In this document: in pieces, positions 24,522-32,076 of the stretch
How positions within the stretch are numbered: position 1 is the first letter of the stretch
Layout of the letters: each line of letters starts with the position of its first letter
NCBI GenBank assembly: GCA_964564545.1
Contig: CAZMBP010000021.1
Span: 42,861-106,860, forward strand
From: CAJQQY01 sp964564545
GTDB taxonomy: Bacteria > Bacteroidota > Bacteroidia > Chitinophagales > Saprospiraceae
Direction of reading: 5' to 3'
DNA length: 64,000 bases
Notes under the pieces: model-generated
The model's input: the letters and a program-made list of their open reading frames with translations, nothing else
What the model was told of the DNA's origin: nothing
Database searches by the model: none
Translations under genes and position numbers: made by a program

Positions 24522-25478
24522 ATGAAATACAAAGATTACTATAAAATTCTAGGTGTAAAAAAAGAGGCAACCCAAAAGGAAATTAAAAAAGCCTTTCGAA
24601 AATTGGCGGCTAAATATCATCCAGATAAAAATCCAAACAACAAAGCTGCAGAAGAAAAATTTAAAGAAATAAATGAAGCAAATGAAGTTTTAGGGAATGC
24701 TGAAAAACGAAAAAAGTATGATACCCTTGGAGCTAATTGGGAGGCGTACCAACAAGGTGGAGGTGACTGGGAACAATATGCACAACAAGGTCGACAAAGA
24801 GGAAGAGGTGGTGGTCGTACTTATACTTTTGAGGGAGATCCTTCTGATTTTTTTGGAGATAGTGGTCACTCTAGCTTCTTCGATATGTTTTTTGGTGAAG
24901 GTGGGGGTGATCCATTTTCAAGAGGTGGTCGAAGTAGACAAAGAGGACGTCAAGGGCAAAGTATTGAAGCCACACTCCCAATCACATTGCTTGAATGTTA
25001 TCAAGGTAGTAAACGAACATTTGAATTGAATGGCAAAAAAATGCGCATCACCATCAAAAAAGGAGCTTATGATGGACAAAAACTTCGACTCAAAGGAAAA
25101 GGACAACCTGGAGTAGGCGGAGGTGCTGCAGGAGATTTATTTATCATCCTCAAAGTACAGCCAGATCATAGATTTCAAAGAGATGGAGACAACCTAATTT
25201 ACCAAGCGAATGTCGATTTGTATACTGCTATTTTAGGAGGCAAAATAAAAATACCAACTATGACAAGTTCGGTAATGATGCCAATTCCTAAAGGAAGTGA
25301 AACTGGAAAAACCCTTCGATTGAAAAATAAAGGAATGCCTAAATATGGAAAATCAAATCAATTTGGTCACCTGCTGGTCAAGTTGAATGTGACCTTTCCA
25401 AAAAATTTATCGAAGGAGGAAGAAGAACTATTTAAAAGATTAAAAGAAATTCGACAGGGTGAAACAGTAAAAAATTAA
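24522..25478 (+). CDS. cbpA: CbpA-type DnaJ co-chaperone
   Basis: A class II J-domain protein working with DnaK. The J domain spans residues 1-68 with His33-Pro34-Asp35 in KYHPDKNP. A Gly/Arg/Phe-rich linker follows (about 80-150, with GRGGGRTYTF and FGEGGGDPFSRGGRS). Two C-terminal beta-sandwich domains bind substrate (IEATLPITLLECYQGSKR; LDLYTAILGGKIKIPT-like VDLYTAILGGKIKIPT). There is no CxxCxGxG zinc finger, which separates it from DnaJ. It lies in an operon with thioredoxin and two unknown small proteins under the FNR-like promoter, so it is likely a stress- or starvation-specific co-chaperone. Confidence 0.93.
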   Translation: MKYKDYYKILGVKKEATQKEIKKAFRKLAAKYHPDKNPNNKAAEEKFKEINEANEVLGNAEKRKKYDTLGANWEAYQQGGGDWEQYAQQGRQRGRGGGRTYTFEGDPSDFFGDSGHSSFFDMFFGEGGGDPFSRGGRSRQRGRQGQSIEATLPITLLECYQGSKRTFELNGKKMRITIKKGAYDGQKLRLKGKGQPGVGGGAAGDLFIILKVQPDHRFQRDGDNLIYQANVDLYTAILGGKIKIPTMTSSVMMPIPKGSETGKTLRLKNKGMPKYGKSNQFGHLLVKLNVTFPKNLSKEEEELFKRLKEIRQGETVKN

Positions 25479-25501
25479 AAGTTAAAAAAAAAAATATCAT
25501 T

Positions 25502-25909
25502 ATGGAAAAATTAATTGCAAATCCTAAGCAAACTTTTTTGTTGGGTGCTGGCTTAGACATCCTACATCATGAAAGCATAGAATGGTTAGAAGAAATAGCT
25601 TTTTGGAAAGATGAGCTTTCCTTTTTTGATAAGTTACTTCATAGAAGTGAACCTATTGAAGAAGACTTAAAAACTTATCGAGGAATGCTAGAACAGCTCG
25701 AAAAAATTCATGGAGATTTTATCAATCAACTTGAAGATGATGTCATTGAGCATGAAAAGTTATTGGCAAAATTAGAACACAATGAAGAAGGTCATTCCGA
25801 TTGGGAATATCGAGAAAAGCATCGTCGAATTAAAAATAGAATAAACATGATGATGAAAGATTTTCGATCATTTAAGAGTGTTATTTTCAATTATGTAAAA
25901 AGTCTTTAA
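25502..25909 (+). CDS. Helical FWKDE-family protein, paralogue of the gene at 22850
   Basis: A 135-residue, all-helical protein. The key shared segment is EWLEEIAFWKDELSFFDKLL (about residues 26-45), with later IEHEKLLAKLE. Compared with the paralogue at 22850 it keeps the Trp, FWKDE and HEKL positions but otherwise diverges widely, so the duplication is old. It lies between cbpA (24 bases) and thioredoxin (53 bases) in the operon. Its function is unknown; two copies inside one stress island suggest a real part in the response. Confidence 0.75.
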   Translation: MEKLIANPKQTFLLGAGLDILHHESIEWLEEIAFWKDELSFFDKLLHRSEPIEEDLKTYRGMLEQLEKIHGDFINQLEDDVIEHEKLLAKLEHNEEGHSDWEYREKHRRIKNRINMMMKDFRSFKSVIFNYVKSL

Positions 25910-25962
25910 GGTATAAGACATTTTCAAAACTTAACTTTTGGAAACAAAAAAATCATTAAACA

Positions 25963-26262
25963 ATGAAAGGTAATTTCAACCAACTCATCAATGGTGACAA
26001 GCCCGTATTAATTGATTTTCATGCTGAATGGTGTGGACCTTGCAAAGCACAAGCACCAATCATCAAAGAAGTTTCCAAAGAGTTAAAAGGAAAGATTCGA
26101 ATCATCAAAATAGATGTAGATAAAAATCAAGTTATCGCACAACGGTATCAAATTCGAGGAGTACCAACTCTTGCATTATTTAAAAATGGAGAAGTTGTGT
26201 GGAAAGAATCTGGCGTCAGAACAAAACAACAAATCCTAAATATCATTAACCAAAATACTTAA
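25963..26262 (+). CDS. Thioredoxin
   Basis: A 99-residue cytoplasmic thioredoxin. The active site is WCGPC with Cys24 and Cys27, followed by the conserved core IRIIKIDVDKNQVIAQRYQIRGVPTLALFKNGE, which has the cis-Pro of GVPT. It probably reduces disulphides using thioredoxin reductase, which is not in the window. It differs from a housekeeping copy mainly in its operon: it lies with cbpA under the FNR-like promoter. The next gene starts three bases after its stop. Confidence 0.95.
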   Translation: MKGNFNQLINGDKPVLIDFHAEWCGPCKAQAPIIKEVSKELKGKIRIIKIDVDKNQVIAQRYQIRGVPTLALFKNGEVVWKESGVRTKQQILNIINQNT

Positions 26263-26265
26263 AAA

Positions 26266-26616
26266 ATGAAAATAGTAATTTTTCAAGAAGAAGAACGTCT
26301 AGAAGAATCCTTGAGTAGTTTTCAAGATTTATTCTATAGTAGACAAATGAGATATCTCGCAAGTGATTTACTTCAAGAAGGATTGTCACCTAAAGAAATT
26401 AAGGATGCCGTCCAAAGAGCAATGACAAGTTGCCAAACTGCCGAGATAGAACTTCGAAAACATTTCAGTCCTGTATATACTCAAATCAAAGGGACATTAG
26501 TCAATGACTGTAAACTATCTCGATTGGGTTATGGATTGGTTTTATTAAATGCAGATGTAAGTATCCCTGTCGCAGCTCAATGGCAAGTAAAAATATTGAG
26601 TGAATTTTTAAAATAA
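26266..26616 (+). CDS. Small helical protein of unknown function
   Basis: A 116-residue soluble protein that I do not recognise. The chain is helical (LSSFQDLFYSRQMRYLASDL; SPKEIKDAVQRAMTSCQTAE) with a more hydrophobic C-terminus (LGYGLVLLNADVSIPVAAQW). Two Cys residues occur, one in TSCQT and one in NDCKLS. It begins three bases after the thioredoxin stop, so it is almost certainly translated together with it; it could be a thioredoxin substrate or partner, which is a guess. It ends the operon; the convergent HEAT-like gene ends 48 bases away. Confidence 0.7.
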   Translation: MKIVIFQEEERLEESLSSFQDLFYSRQMRYLASDLLQEGLSPKEIKDAVQRAMTSCQTAEIELRKHFSPVYTQIKGTLVNDCKLSRLGYGLVLLNADVSIPVAAQWQVKILSEFLK

Positions 26617-26663
26617 AAAACTCTTTCGAAAACTAACAGACAGGATCTTAACTTAGATATATT

Positions 26664-27173
26664 TTAAATGCCCAATTTCTTCAATCGAGCATTTAAGGAA
26701 GGAATGTTTTCAGATCTAATCTTTGATACCAGTAAGTTCAATTCATTTTCAAATTCTTTGTTTATTTTCGCCAATTCAAAAAGTGATTGAAAGGAATTTA
26801 CTCGTACAATTTTACTCTCTTTTTTATCTACAGCCCACTCAAATAATTTGTTCCAAACTTCAACAAATTCCGTTTGGCTCAAATCCAATCGAGTCATCAA
26901 CAAAGCTAAATGCCATTTAAATTCTTTGTTCTTTTCAGTCTTCAAAAATTGAATAATTTCACTTTTATGTTTTGCTAGTAGTTCAGGTTTGTTGACCGTA
27001 ACCTTTTCAATCGCATCTGCCGCTCTCATGACCAGCAACCTATCTTTCGAAAAAAGATATTGGAACAATTCGTCAAAATCATACTGAGTTTTTATTAAGG
27101 ATAGCAATTGATCAACCTTTGAAATTGACCGTAGATCTCCACCCGATAAATATTGGTCAAAGTTGTTCATCAA
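26664..27173 (-). CDS. HEAT-repeat-like helical protein
   Basis: A 169-residue protein made of paired amphipathic helices with HEAT/ARM-like periodicity: YDFDELFQYLFSKDRLLVMRAADAIEKVT, then HKSEIIQFLKTEKNKEFKWHLALLMTRL, then IVRVNSFQSLFELAKI. No signal peptide. Such short alpha-solenoids often act as binding platforms. It is read alone on the minus strand. The function is unknown. About 230 bases upstream are non-coding, with no box pair of the FNR-like type. Confidence 0.68.
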   Translation of the reverse strand: MMNNFDQYLSGGDLRSISKVDQLLSLIKTQYDFDELFQYLFSKDRLLVMRAADAIEKVTVNKPELLAKHKSEIIQFLKTEKNKEFKWHLALLMTRLDLSQTEFVEVWNKLFEWAVDKKESKIVRVNSFQSLFELAKINKEFENELNLLVSKIRSENIPSLNARLKKLGI

Positions 27174-27406
27174 ACTTTCTTTTAAAACTACAAAAGGTTG
27201 GTACTAAAAGCCCTTTAGACTTATCTCTCTTCTTATGATTATTGATAGTTTAGTAAGAAAAAAACCTATCAGACTTTATAGTACCAATACTAAAAAACGC
27301 TTTACTTATTTTTTATATATTTTCGAAGTGCAAAAAATGCGGAGACAAAAATTTGCACAACTATTCAAAAGTATTATGGACACGTTATCACTTAGAACTT
27401 TTATTC

Positions 27407-27958
27407 TTAAAACGGTACATAAAACTTTGAAACAAAATTTTCAAATCTTGATTTTAATTCTCCTCCATAATTCTCCTCAGTTATTTTTATCTTTTCAGAT
27501 CGCCGAGGACTCCAGGATTTATCGCTATTTTTCACTAAAGTAGTAGAAAAGGCATTCGTTGATTGAATGAATTCTCCGCCAATACTTTCTGCTTCCTTTA
27601 ATACCTTTGTGTAGCCATATTTAAGATTTTTTTCTTCGTCACTAGTTTCACAAGTCAATACGAAGTGAATATTTTTAGATACTCTGTAGCATTTATTAAG
27701 CACATTTCTTAGAGGAGCAATTAAAAGCCCACCCCATATAGGTCCAAAAATAATTACTTCATCATATTCCTTTAAATCTTCCATTTTAATATTGGTTGCT
27801 ATCCCAGTTTTTAATGATGAGATCAAAATTAATAACATTATATTATTTGTCCATGGTGTTATTCTTATCAAATCACATCCTAATTCTGTTGATAATTTTT
27901 CTGCTAAAAACTTACTATTACCAGTTTTAGAATAATAAAGTACTAAGTATTTTTTCAT
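27407..27958 (-). CDS. Flavodoxin
   Basis: A 183-residue flavodoxin-family FMN protein. The FMN phosphate loop is YYSKTGNSKFLAEKL near the N-terminus, and YDEVIIFGPIWGGLLIAPLRNVLNKC gives the 60s-like loop with a Trp for isoalloxazine stacking. The rest (FVLTCETSDEEK) fits the fold. It is a probable cytoplasmic electron carrier or quinone reductase. It lies 67 bases after the membrane-anchored flavodoxin-like gene on the same strand, so both are read from the promoter region with boxes at 28595-28630. Confidence 0.88.
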   Translation of the reverse strand: MKKYLVLYYSKTGNSKFLAEKLSTELGCDLIRITPWTNNIMLLILISSLKTGIATNIKMEDLKEYDEVIIFGPIWGGLLIAPLRNVLNKCYRVSKNIHFVLTCETSDEEKNLKYGYTKVLKEAESIGGEFIQSTNAFSTTLVKNSDKSWSPRRSEKIKITEENYGGELKSRFENFVSKFYVPF

Positions 27959-28025
27959 AGGAAGAGGGTTTTATCTTAATTTGTTTTTTATAAAAAGGAA
28001 TAGCCATTTTATTGATTTCCAAAAT

Positions 28026-28532
28026 CTAAAGTCTTAATATTTCATTCAACTGATTTTTTATTTCTTCCACTTTTGCAGGTACTTCTTCCATTACGGATGC
28101 TCCAGTAATTGCATCCACGTTTTCCATTTTATAATCCCCATCACCTGAAGTGGTTAGCACTACTATTTTATCTTTATTTTTTAGGTTGTTCAAAAAAGTT
28201 GAAACTTCAACTGGTGGTTCCCACATTTCACAAGTATGTATAACTAATATGGCACTCCAAACAGATTCATCCACTTTTTCTAAATTAGAAACATCCGTGA
28301 CTTTAATATAAATGGTTTCGGTTTTAAGATGCTCGACAATTTTTTCCACGATAGCATTTTTGTATTTACTGCCTTGGGTGGCGATCAAAACACTTCGTTC
28401 TTGAATTTGGGGATTCACTTCATAGGTTTCAGCAATTCCCATTGAATACTTAAATTTATACCAAATAGAAAAAGCTACCAATAAAGTTATCAGCACACTT
28501 ATCCCAATAATTATTTTTTTCTTTTTACTCAT
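28026..28532 (-). CDS. Membrane-anchored flavodoxin-like protein with a DAITGAS motif
   Basis: A 168-residue protein. Residues 7-27 form one transmembrane helix (IIIGISVLITLLVAFSIWY), followed by a flavodoxin-like domain: SVLIATQGSKYKNAIVEKI (phosphate loop), AILVIHTCEMWEPP, and IVVLTTSGDGDY. The segment NVDAITGAS (Asp140 to Ser146) resembles the D-x-x-(S/T)-G-A-(T/S) pattern at which ApbE attaches FMN covalently in other proteins. Covalent flavin here is only a possibility; the same place in the flavodoxin fold may simply be a loop. The gene is first in an operon with flavodoxin, under tandem FNR-like boxes. Confidence 0.75.
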   Translation of the reverse strand: MSKKKKIIIGISVLITLLVAFSIWYKFKYSMGIAETYEVNPQIQERSVLIATQGSKYKNAIVEKIVEHLKTETIYIKVTDVSNLEKVDESVWSAILVIHTCEMWEPPVEVSTFLNNLKNKDKIVVLTTSGDGDYKMENVDAITGASVMEEVPAKVEEIKNQLNEILRL

Positions 28533-28594
28533 ATCTTCATCAATTTAAATATTAACAATCGAATACAATTTCCTAAAAGTGATCTTTCAAAATA

Positions 28595-28630
28595 TTGACT
28601 TGTATCAATTTCTAAAATGATTTTTATCAA
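28595..28630 (-). promoter_or_regulatory. Tandem FNR-like boxes upstream of the flavodoxin operon
   Basis: TTGAC-TTGT-ATCAA (28595-28608) and ATGAT-TTTT-ATCAA (28617-28630) lie 22 bp apart centre to centre. No TAnnTTTG box is found 33-34 bp toward the gene, so the promoter core is not defined. Confidence 0.75.
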
Positions 28631-28650
28631 TGAAGTTGTTTTAAAATAGA

Positions 28651-28813
28651 TAAGTACCGAACCAAAATTATCTTCAATCGAATTGAGTTTATTTTTCTCT
28701 CTGACTTCGTTAAAAATACTCGTCGTAACTAAGGCTAAGACTGCGTTTTTTGCCTAGTCAGAGAAAACTATAATTCTAAATTTCACTTAAACATAATTAT
28801 GGTTCGGTACTTA
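28651..28813. mobile_element. MITE-like element with 13-bp terminal inverted repeats
   Basis: A 163-bp stretch begins TAAGTACCGAACC (28651-28663) and ends with the exact complement GGTTCGGTACTTA (28801-28813); pairing continues with one mismatch into AAAATTAT/ATAATTAT. Inner arms also pair (TCTCTGACT near 28697 with AGTCAGAGA near 28757). No coding capacity. If TA is the duplicated target, the ends are AGTACCGAACC, as for IS630/mariner-type non-autonomous elements. It lies directly behind the FNR-like boxes at 28595-28630. Confidence 0.68.
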
Positions 28814-28874
28814 GATGAAATTATTGCAAGTCATTGATTTTCAACCTCCATTTTTTTTCAACTTCAATCAAAAA

Positions 28875-28901
28875 GCCCCGAAGAAAAAATTCCTTCGGGG
28901 C
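28875..28901 (-). terminator. Hairpin terminator downstream of hsp20
   Basis: GCCCCGAAG (28875-28883) pairs perfectly with CTTCGGGGC (28893-28901), and on the minus strand the stem is followed by TTTTT. It is GC-rich against the local background and lies about 190 bases beyond the hsp20 stop, so it ends that transcript. Confidence 0.85.
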
Positions 28902-29008
28902 ACAAAACAAAACGAAAAACCATTTTTTTTGGGAGTATAATTTTTATTAAAAAAAAACTGCTCTCCATTTAGGTTTGAATTGGATTTGGTTTTTTGAAGT
29001 TTAAAATC

Positions 29009-29065
29009 GTCAGGAAGAAATTTAAACATGTCATAATATAATGAGCAAATCTAAATTCTCCTGAC
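29009..29065. repeat. Inverted repeat downstream of hsp20
   Basis: GTCAGGA then GAAATTTA (29009-29024) pairs with TAAATTCTCCTGAC (29052-29065) with small bulges. It lies in the 3' untranslated part of the hsp20 transcript, between the stop codon and the GC-rich terminator. It may stabilise the mRNA; no other role can be seen. Confidence 0.45.
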
Positions 29066-29088
29066 AATTTATTAAAGGGCGTAGTAAA

Positions 29089-29532
29089 TTACTTTATAGC
29101 AATTTTCTTTGCTGTCTTTTTCTTCGCGACTTTCACTTTTGGTACGTCAATGCTAAGAATACCATCTTTGTAAGTTGCTTTAATATTATCTTCTTTAACT
29201 TCTTCTGGCAACCAAAAAGAACGAGAGAAAGAACTATAACTAAACTCTTGACGAGTATAGTTTTCGGTTTCTTCTTTGTCTTCTTTTTTAGTTTCAGAAC
29301 TAACGGTTAATACTCCTTTGTCTACCTCGATATTAAAATCTTTTTTGGTTAACCCTGGTGCAGCTACTTCTAAAGAATAGCTATCATCTTCATCTTTCAC
29401 ATTGACAGAAGGAAAGGAGGCACCTCCACGCCATCTGAAAAGGTTAAAATCATCATCTTCAAAAAAATTATCGAAGATGGAATTGATCGTAGGAAACATT
29501 CCGTTTCTTTTTTTCCATTTGATTAATGACAT
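29089..29532 (-). CDS. Small heat-shock protein Hsp20
   Basis: A 147-residue alpha-crystallin-type holdase chaperone. The alpha-crystallin domain covers about residues 38-130: PSVNVKDEDDSYSLEVAAPGLTKKDF, then LTVSSETKKEDK, then YKDGILSIDVPKV, in which GILSI is the conserved A-x-x-x-n-G-v-L motif region. The Lys-rich tail (KVAKKKTAKKIAIK) carries an I-x-I-like end used for oligomer assembly. It has its own promoter with a perfect FNR-like box at 29609. Hsp20 is the hallmark protein of oxygen-limitation regulons such as mycobacterial DosR (HspX). Confidence 0.95.
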   Translation of the reverse strand: MSLIKWKKRNGMFPTINSIFDNFFEDDDFNLFRWRGGASFPSVNVKDEDDSYSLEVAAPGLTKKDFNIEVDKGVLTVSSETKKEDKEETENYTRQEFSYSSFSRSFWLPEEVKEDNIKATYKDGILSIDVPKVKVAKKKTAKKIAIK

Positions 29533-29578
29533 AATAATTATTTTTTTTAGTTTAATAATTTAATTAAAATTTCTAGTA

Positions 29579-29644
29579 CAAATTTAAAGTTTCATGGTGG
29601 CTAAAACATTGATAATCATCAATTTGAGAAATGATATTTATCAA
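29579..29644 (-). promoter_or_regulatory. hsp20 promoter: tandem FNR-like boxes and -7 box
   Basis: TTGAT-AATC-ATCAA (29609-29622), identical to the FNR consensus, and ATGAT-ATTT-ATCAA (29631-29644) lie 22 bp apart centre to centre. On the minus strand TAAATTTG (29586 to 29579), a perfect TAnnTTTG box, lies exactly 33 bp from the nearer centre. The predicted leader is about 45 bases. Confidence 0.88.
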
Positions 29645-29740
29645 TCTAGAAAAAGTCAAAATTTAATTTTCATGGTGTTTTTCACCTTCCAATTCTTCTT
29701 TTTTCATTTTGCAAGTATGTTGTTATTTTTTCATGAACTA

Positions 29741-32062
29741 TTATTCTGTAATAAAAGAATCGTCTTTCCAATACAATATATTTGTATCGGGTTCTTTTTT
29801 CAAAAACTTCACTCCTTGTACTCCAGGCAATTTTATTTTAGGAGAAATTTTTTCATCTTCTATTTTTCCAGTAATCATTCGAGCCATCAAATAACAAGCG
29901 GTACTCTCTGCTCCTTGATTGAGATTAACTCCATCTCTTTCCAATCCATCATAACAACCTCCTGAGATAGGATTGTAAATAATTTGTTGTAAATGATTTT
30001 TACCTAAAAACCAATCAAATGCAATTTTGACTTTTTGCTTATAATCTTCCTTTTTAAATACTTTGTAAAAAATATTTAAAGCTTGGATAGTGTACGAAAC
30101 ATCAATGGGCTGTTCTCCAAATTGCCCTGGTTGATGTTCTTTATGAAACCAACCATTGTTAGAAATCACTTTTATTTGACCATTTTCAAATAGATGCGGT
30201 AGTAAAAAATCGAAAGTAGTTCGAGCTATAATTTTATACGTTGCTTTTTTGGTGGCGAGGTATGCGTAAAGCATCGCTTCCGGAAGTGTACTGTTAGCAT
30301 AGGTCAGATAATTTTCAAACCATTCCCATTTCTCTTCCGAAACTTCATCATAATATTCAGTCAATTTATCTGCGAATGATTCAATGAGGTACACTATTTT
30401 TGGATCATTTGCAATGGTGTTGTAGTAATACAATCCCTTGATAGCAAAAGCTATTGCTCTCGGGGATCGTAATTTACTTAGGGACGAAATGGCATGATTA
30501 AAAGTAGCTTCTGCTTTTATCACTAAGTAATTAGGCAACTGATTACTTTGCGAAAACAAGTAACCTAATCCCCAAATAGCACGACCATTAGCATCCTCTA
30601 AATTGACGTAATCATTTTTAATATGATATTTACCTTCCCCATCCAAATAATTCAAAAACACTCCATCCTCTTGCTGGCAATGTTGGATAAAATTTAAATA
30701 GGTTCTAATCAATTTTAAATTATTCGGATCTTTTGATTCTATATAATGCATCGTTGCTGCAATCATTGCACGAGCGTTATCATCCAATGTGTAACCTGAA
30801 CTTATATCAGGAGTACTAAATTTTGAAAACTGAATAATACCTCGCTTATCAGTCATGCGTTGCAAGTGAGCAAAAGAAATTTCAGGCAAGGCTAATTCCA
30901 ACCTTTCTCCTTCTAAGAATGGTTCAAAAATGTTTGTTGTCTTAATCGCTACATTTTCCCAAACAGTATATCTGGTTTTATGAAAAGCATTTTTTGACAT
31001 ATTTTCCAATCTGTCTCTATCACTCAATAAATTGATCACACTTTCAGCCATTTGAGTTGGATTCTCAAAATCAATGAGGATTCCAGTATCCTCATCCAAT
31101 AATTCTTTGGCATGAGGAATCGCTGTTGCCACTACAGGGCAAGCACTACTCATAGCGTAAGCGAATGTGCCACTTACTGCTTGGTTTTTATCTTTAGATG
31201 TAAATAGATAAATGTCTGTAAGTTTCAGATACTCAAGAAGTTCATCTAGATTTAGATAATGATTTAAAAACAAAACATTCTTAGTCAATCCTAATCGCTC
31301 CACTTCCTTTTTTAAAAATTTCCGATACTTTTCGCCTTCCTTTTTCTTCACTTCAGGATGCGTTTGTCCGAGTATCAAGTACAATACGCTAGGAAATTTT
31401 TCTTTGATTTTTGGTAACGAATAAATAGCTGTTTCAATATTTTTATTTTCACTTAACAACCCAAAAGTGGAGAGCACGGGTAGTTGTGGATCGATGTGGT
31501 ATTTATCTCTTAGTTGTTTTTTATCATCCCATTTTACAATGTGAGTTCCATGAGGAATAACATTAATATTATCAATATTACAATTGTATTCTTTTTGCAA
31601 AACAGAAGAAGCATGTTTTGTCATCACAACTATTTGCTCAGAATAATTGACAATAGCTTCAACAATATTTTTTCTTTCTATATCAGGTTTTGGCAAAACA
31701 GTATGAAAAGTAGTCACAACTGGTTTGTTTAATTTTTCCAAAAGAAAAAGAAGGTCTCCACCATATTTTCCTCCAAATAATCCAAACTCATGTTGAATAA
31801 AAATAGCCGCAATATCTTCCTGTTGGTTGATGGTTTTTGCAAGGCGATTATAGCTCCTCAAATCATCCACATTCAATATATATTTTACCATATTTGAGTA
31901 GGATCTTTTGGTATGCCTATTTTCCAAAACACAAACTTCAAAGGCTATATTTTTATCAGATTTACTAGCCATAGCCTTCAGCAAATCCTGGCTGTAAGTA
32001 GCAATTCCACATTCCCTTGGAGGATAGGAACTGATGAATAATATTCTTTTTCTTTCATTCAT
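29741..32062 (-). CDS. GT4 glycosyltransferase fused to an alpha-toroid domain
   Basis: A 773-residue two-domain protein. The N-terminal half (about 1-390) is a GT-B, GT4-type glycosyltransferase: ILFISSYPPRECGIATYSQDLL, VIPHGTHIVKW, and the donor-site region SGTFAYAMSSACPVVATAIPHAKELL. The C-terminal half (about 400-740) is a helical array with repeated motifs (LDDNARAMIAATMHY; LEDANGRAIWGLGYLF; YDGLERDGVNLNQGAEST) typical of alpha/alpha-toroid glycoside-hydrolase folds. It lies 14 bases after the GH130 gene in an operon. The fusion suggests a protein that makes and trims a glycan, perhaps a mannan-like storage or surface polymer, during stress; this is inference. Confidence 0.85.
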   Translation of the reverse strand: MNERKRILFISSYPPRECGIATYSQDLLKAMASKSDKNIAFEVCVLENRHTKRSYSNMVKYILNVDDLRSYNRLAKTINQQEDIAAIFIQHEFGLFGGKYGGDLLFLLEKLNKPVVTTFHTVLPKPDIERKNIVEAIVNYSEQIVVMTKHASSVLQKEYNCNIDNINVIPHGTHIVKWDDKKQLRDKYHIDPQLPVLSTFGLLSENKNIETAIYSLPKIKEKFPSVLYLILGQTHPEVKKKEGEKYRKFLKKEVERLGLTKNVLFLNHYLNLDELLEYLKLTDIYLFTSKDKNQAVSGTFAYAMSSACPVVATAIPHAKELLDEDTGILIDFENPTQMAESVINLLSDRDRLENMSKNAFHKTRYTVWENVAIKTTNIFEPFLEGERLELALPEISFAHLQRMTDKRGIIQFSKFSTPDISSGYTLDDNARAMIAATMHYIESKDPNNLKLIRTYLNFIQHCQQEDGVFLNYLDGEGKYHIKNDYVNLEDANGRAIWGLGYLFSQSNQLPNYLVIKAEATFNHAISSLSKLRSPRAIAFAIKGLYYYNTIANDPKIVYLIESFADKLTEYYDEVSEEKWEWFENYLTYANSTLPEAMLYAYLATKKATYKIIARTTFDFLLPHLFENGQIKVISNNGWFHKEHQPGQFGEQPIDVSYTIQALNIFYKVFKKEDYKQKVKIAFDWFLGKNHLQQIIYNPISGGCYDGLERDGVNLNQGAESTACYLMARMITGKIEDEKISPKIKLPGVQGVKFLKKEPDTNILYWKDDSFITE

Positions 32063-32076
32063 AGTATTACATAATT

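Noticed and set aside
27235..27543. Plus-strand open frame of 102 codons
   Set aside because: It overlaps the 3' end of the flavodoxin gene on the other strand, has Lys/Phe/Ile-rich shadow composition and no credible ribosome site or partner gene.
29594..29965. Plus-strand open frame of 123 codons beginning near the hsp20 promoter
   Set aside because: It is Phe/Ser-rich, runs antisense into the GT4-toroid gene and would start inside the FNR-like boxes.
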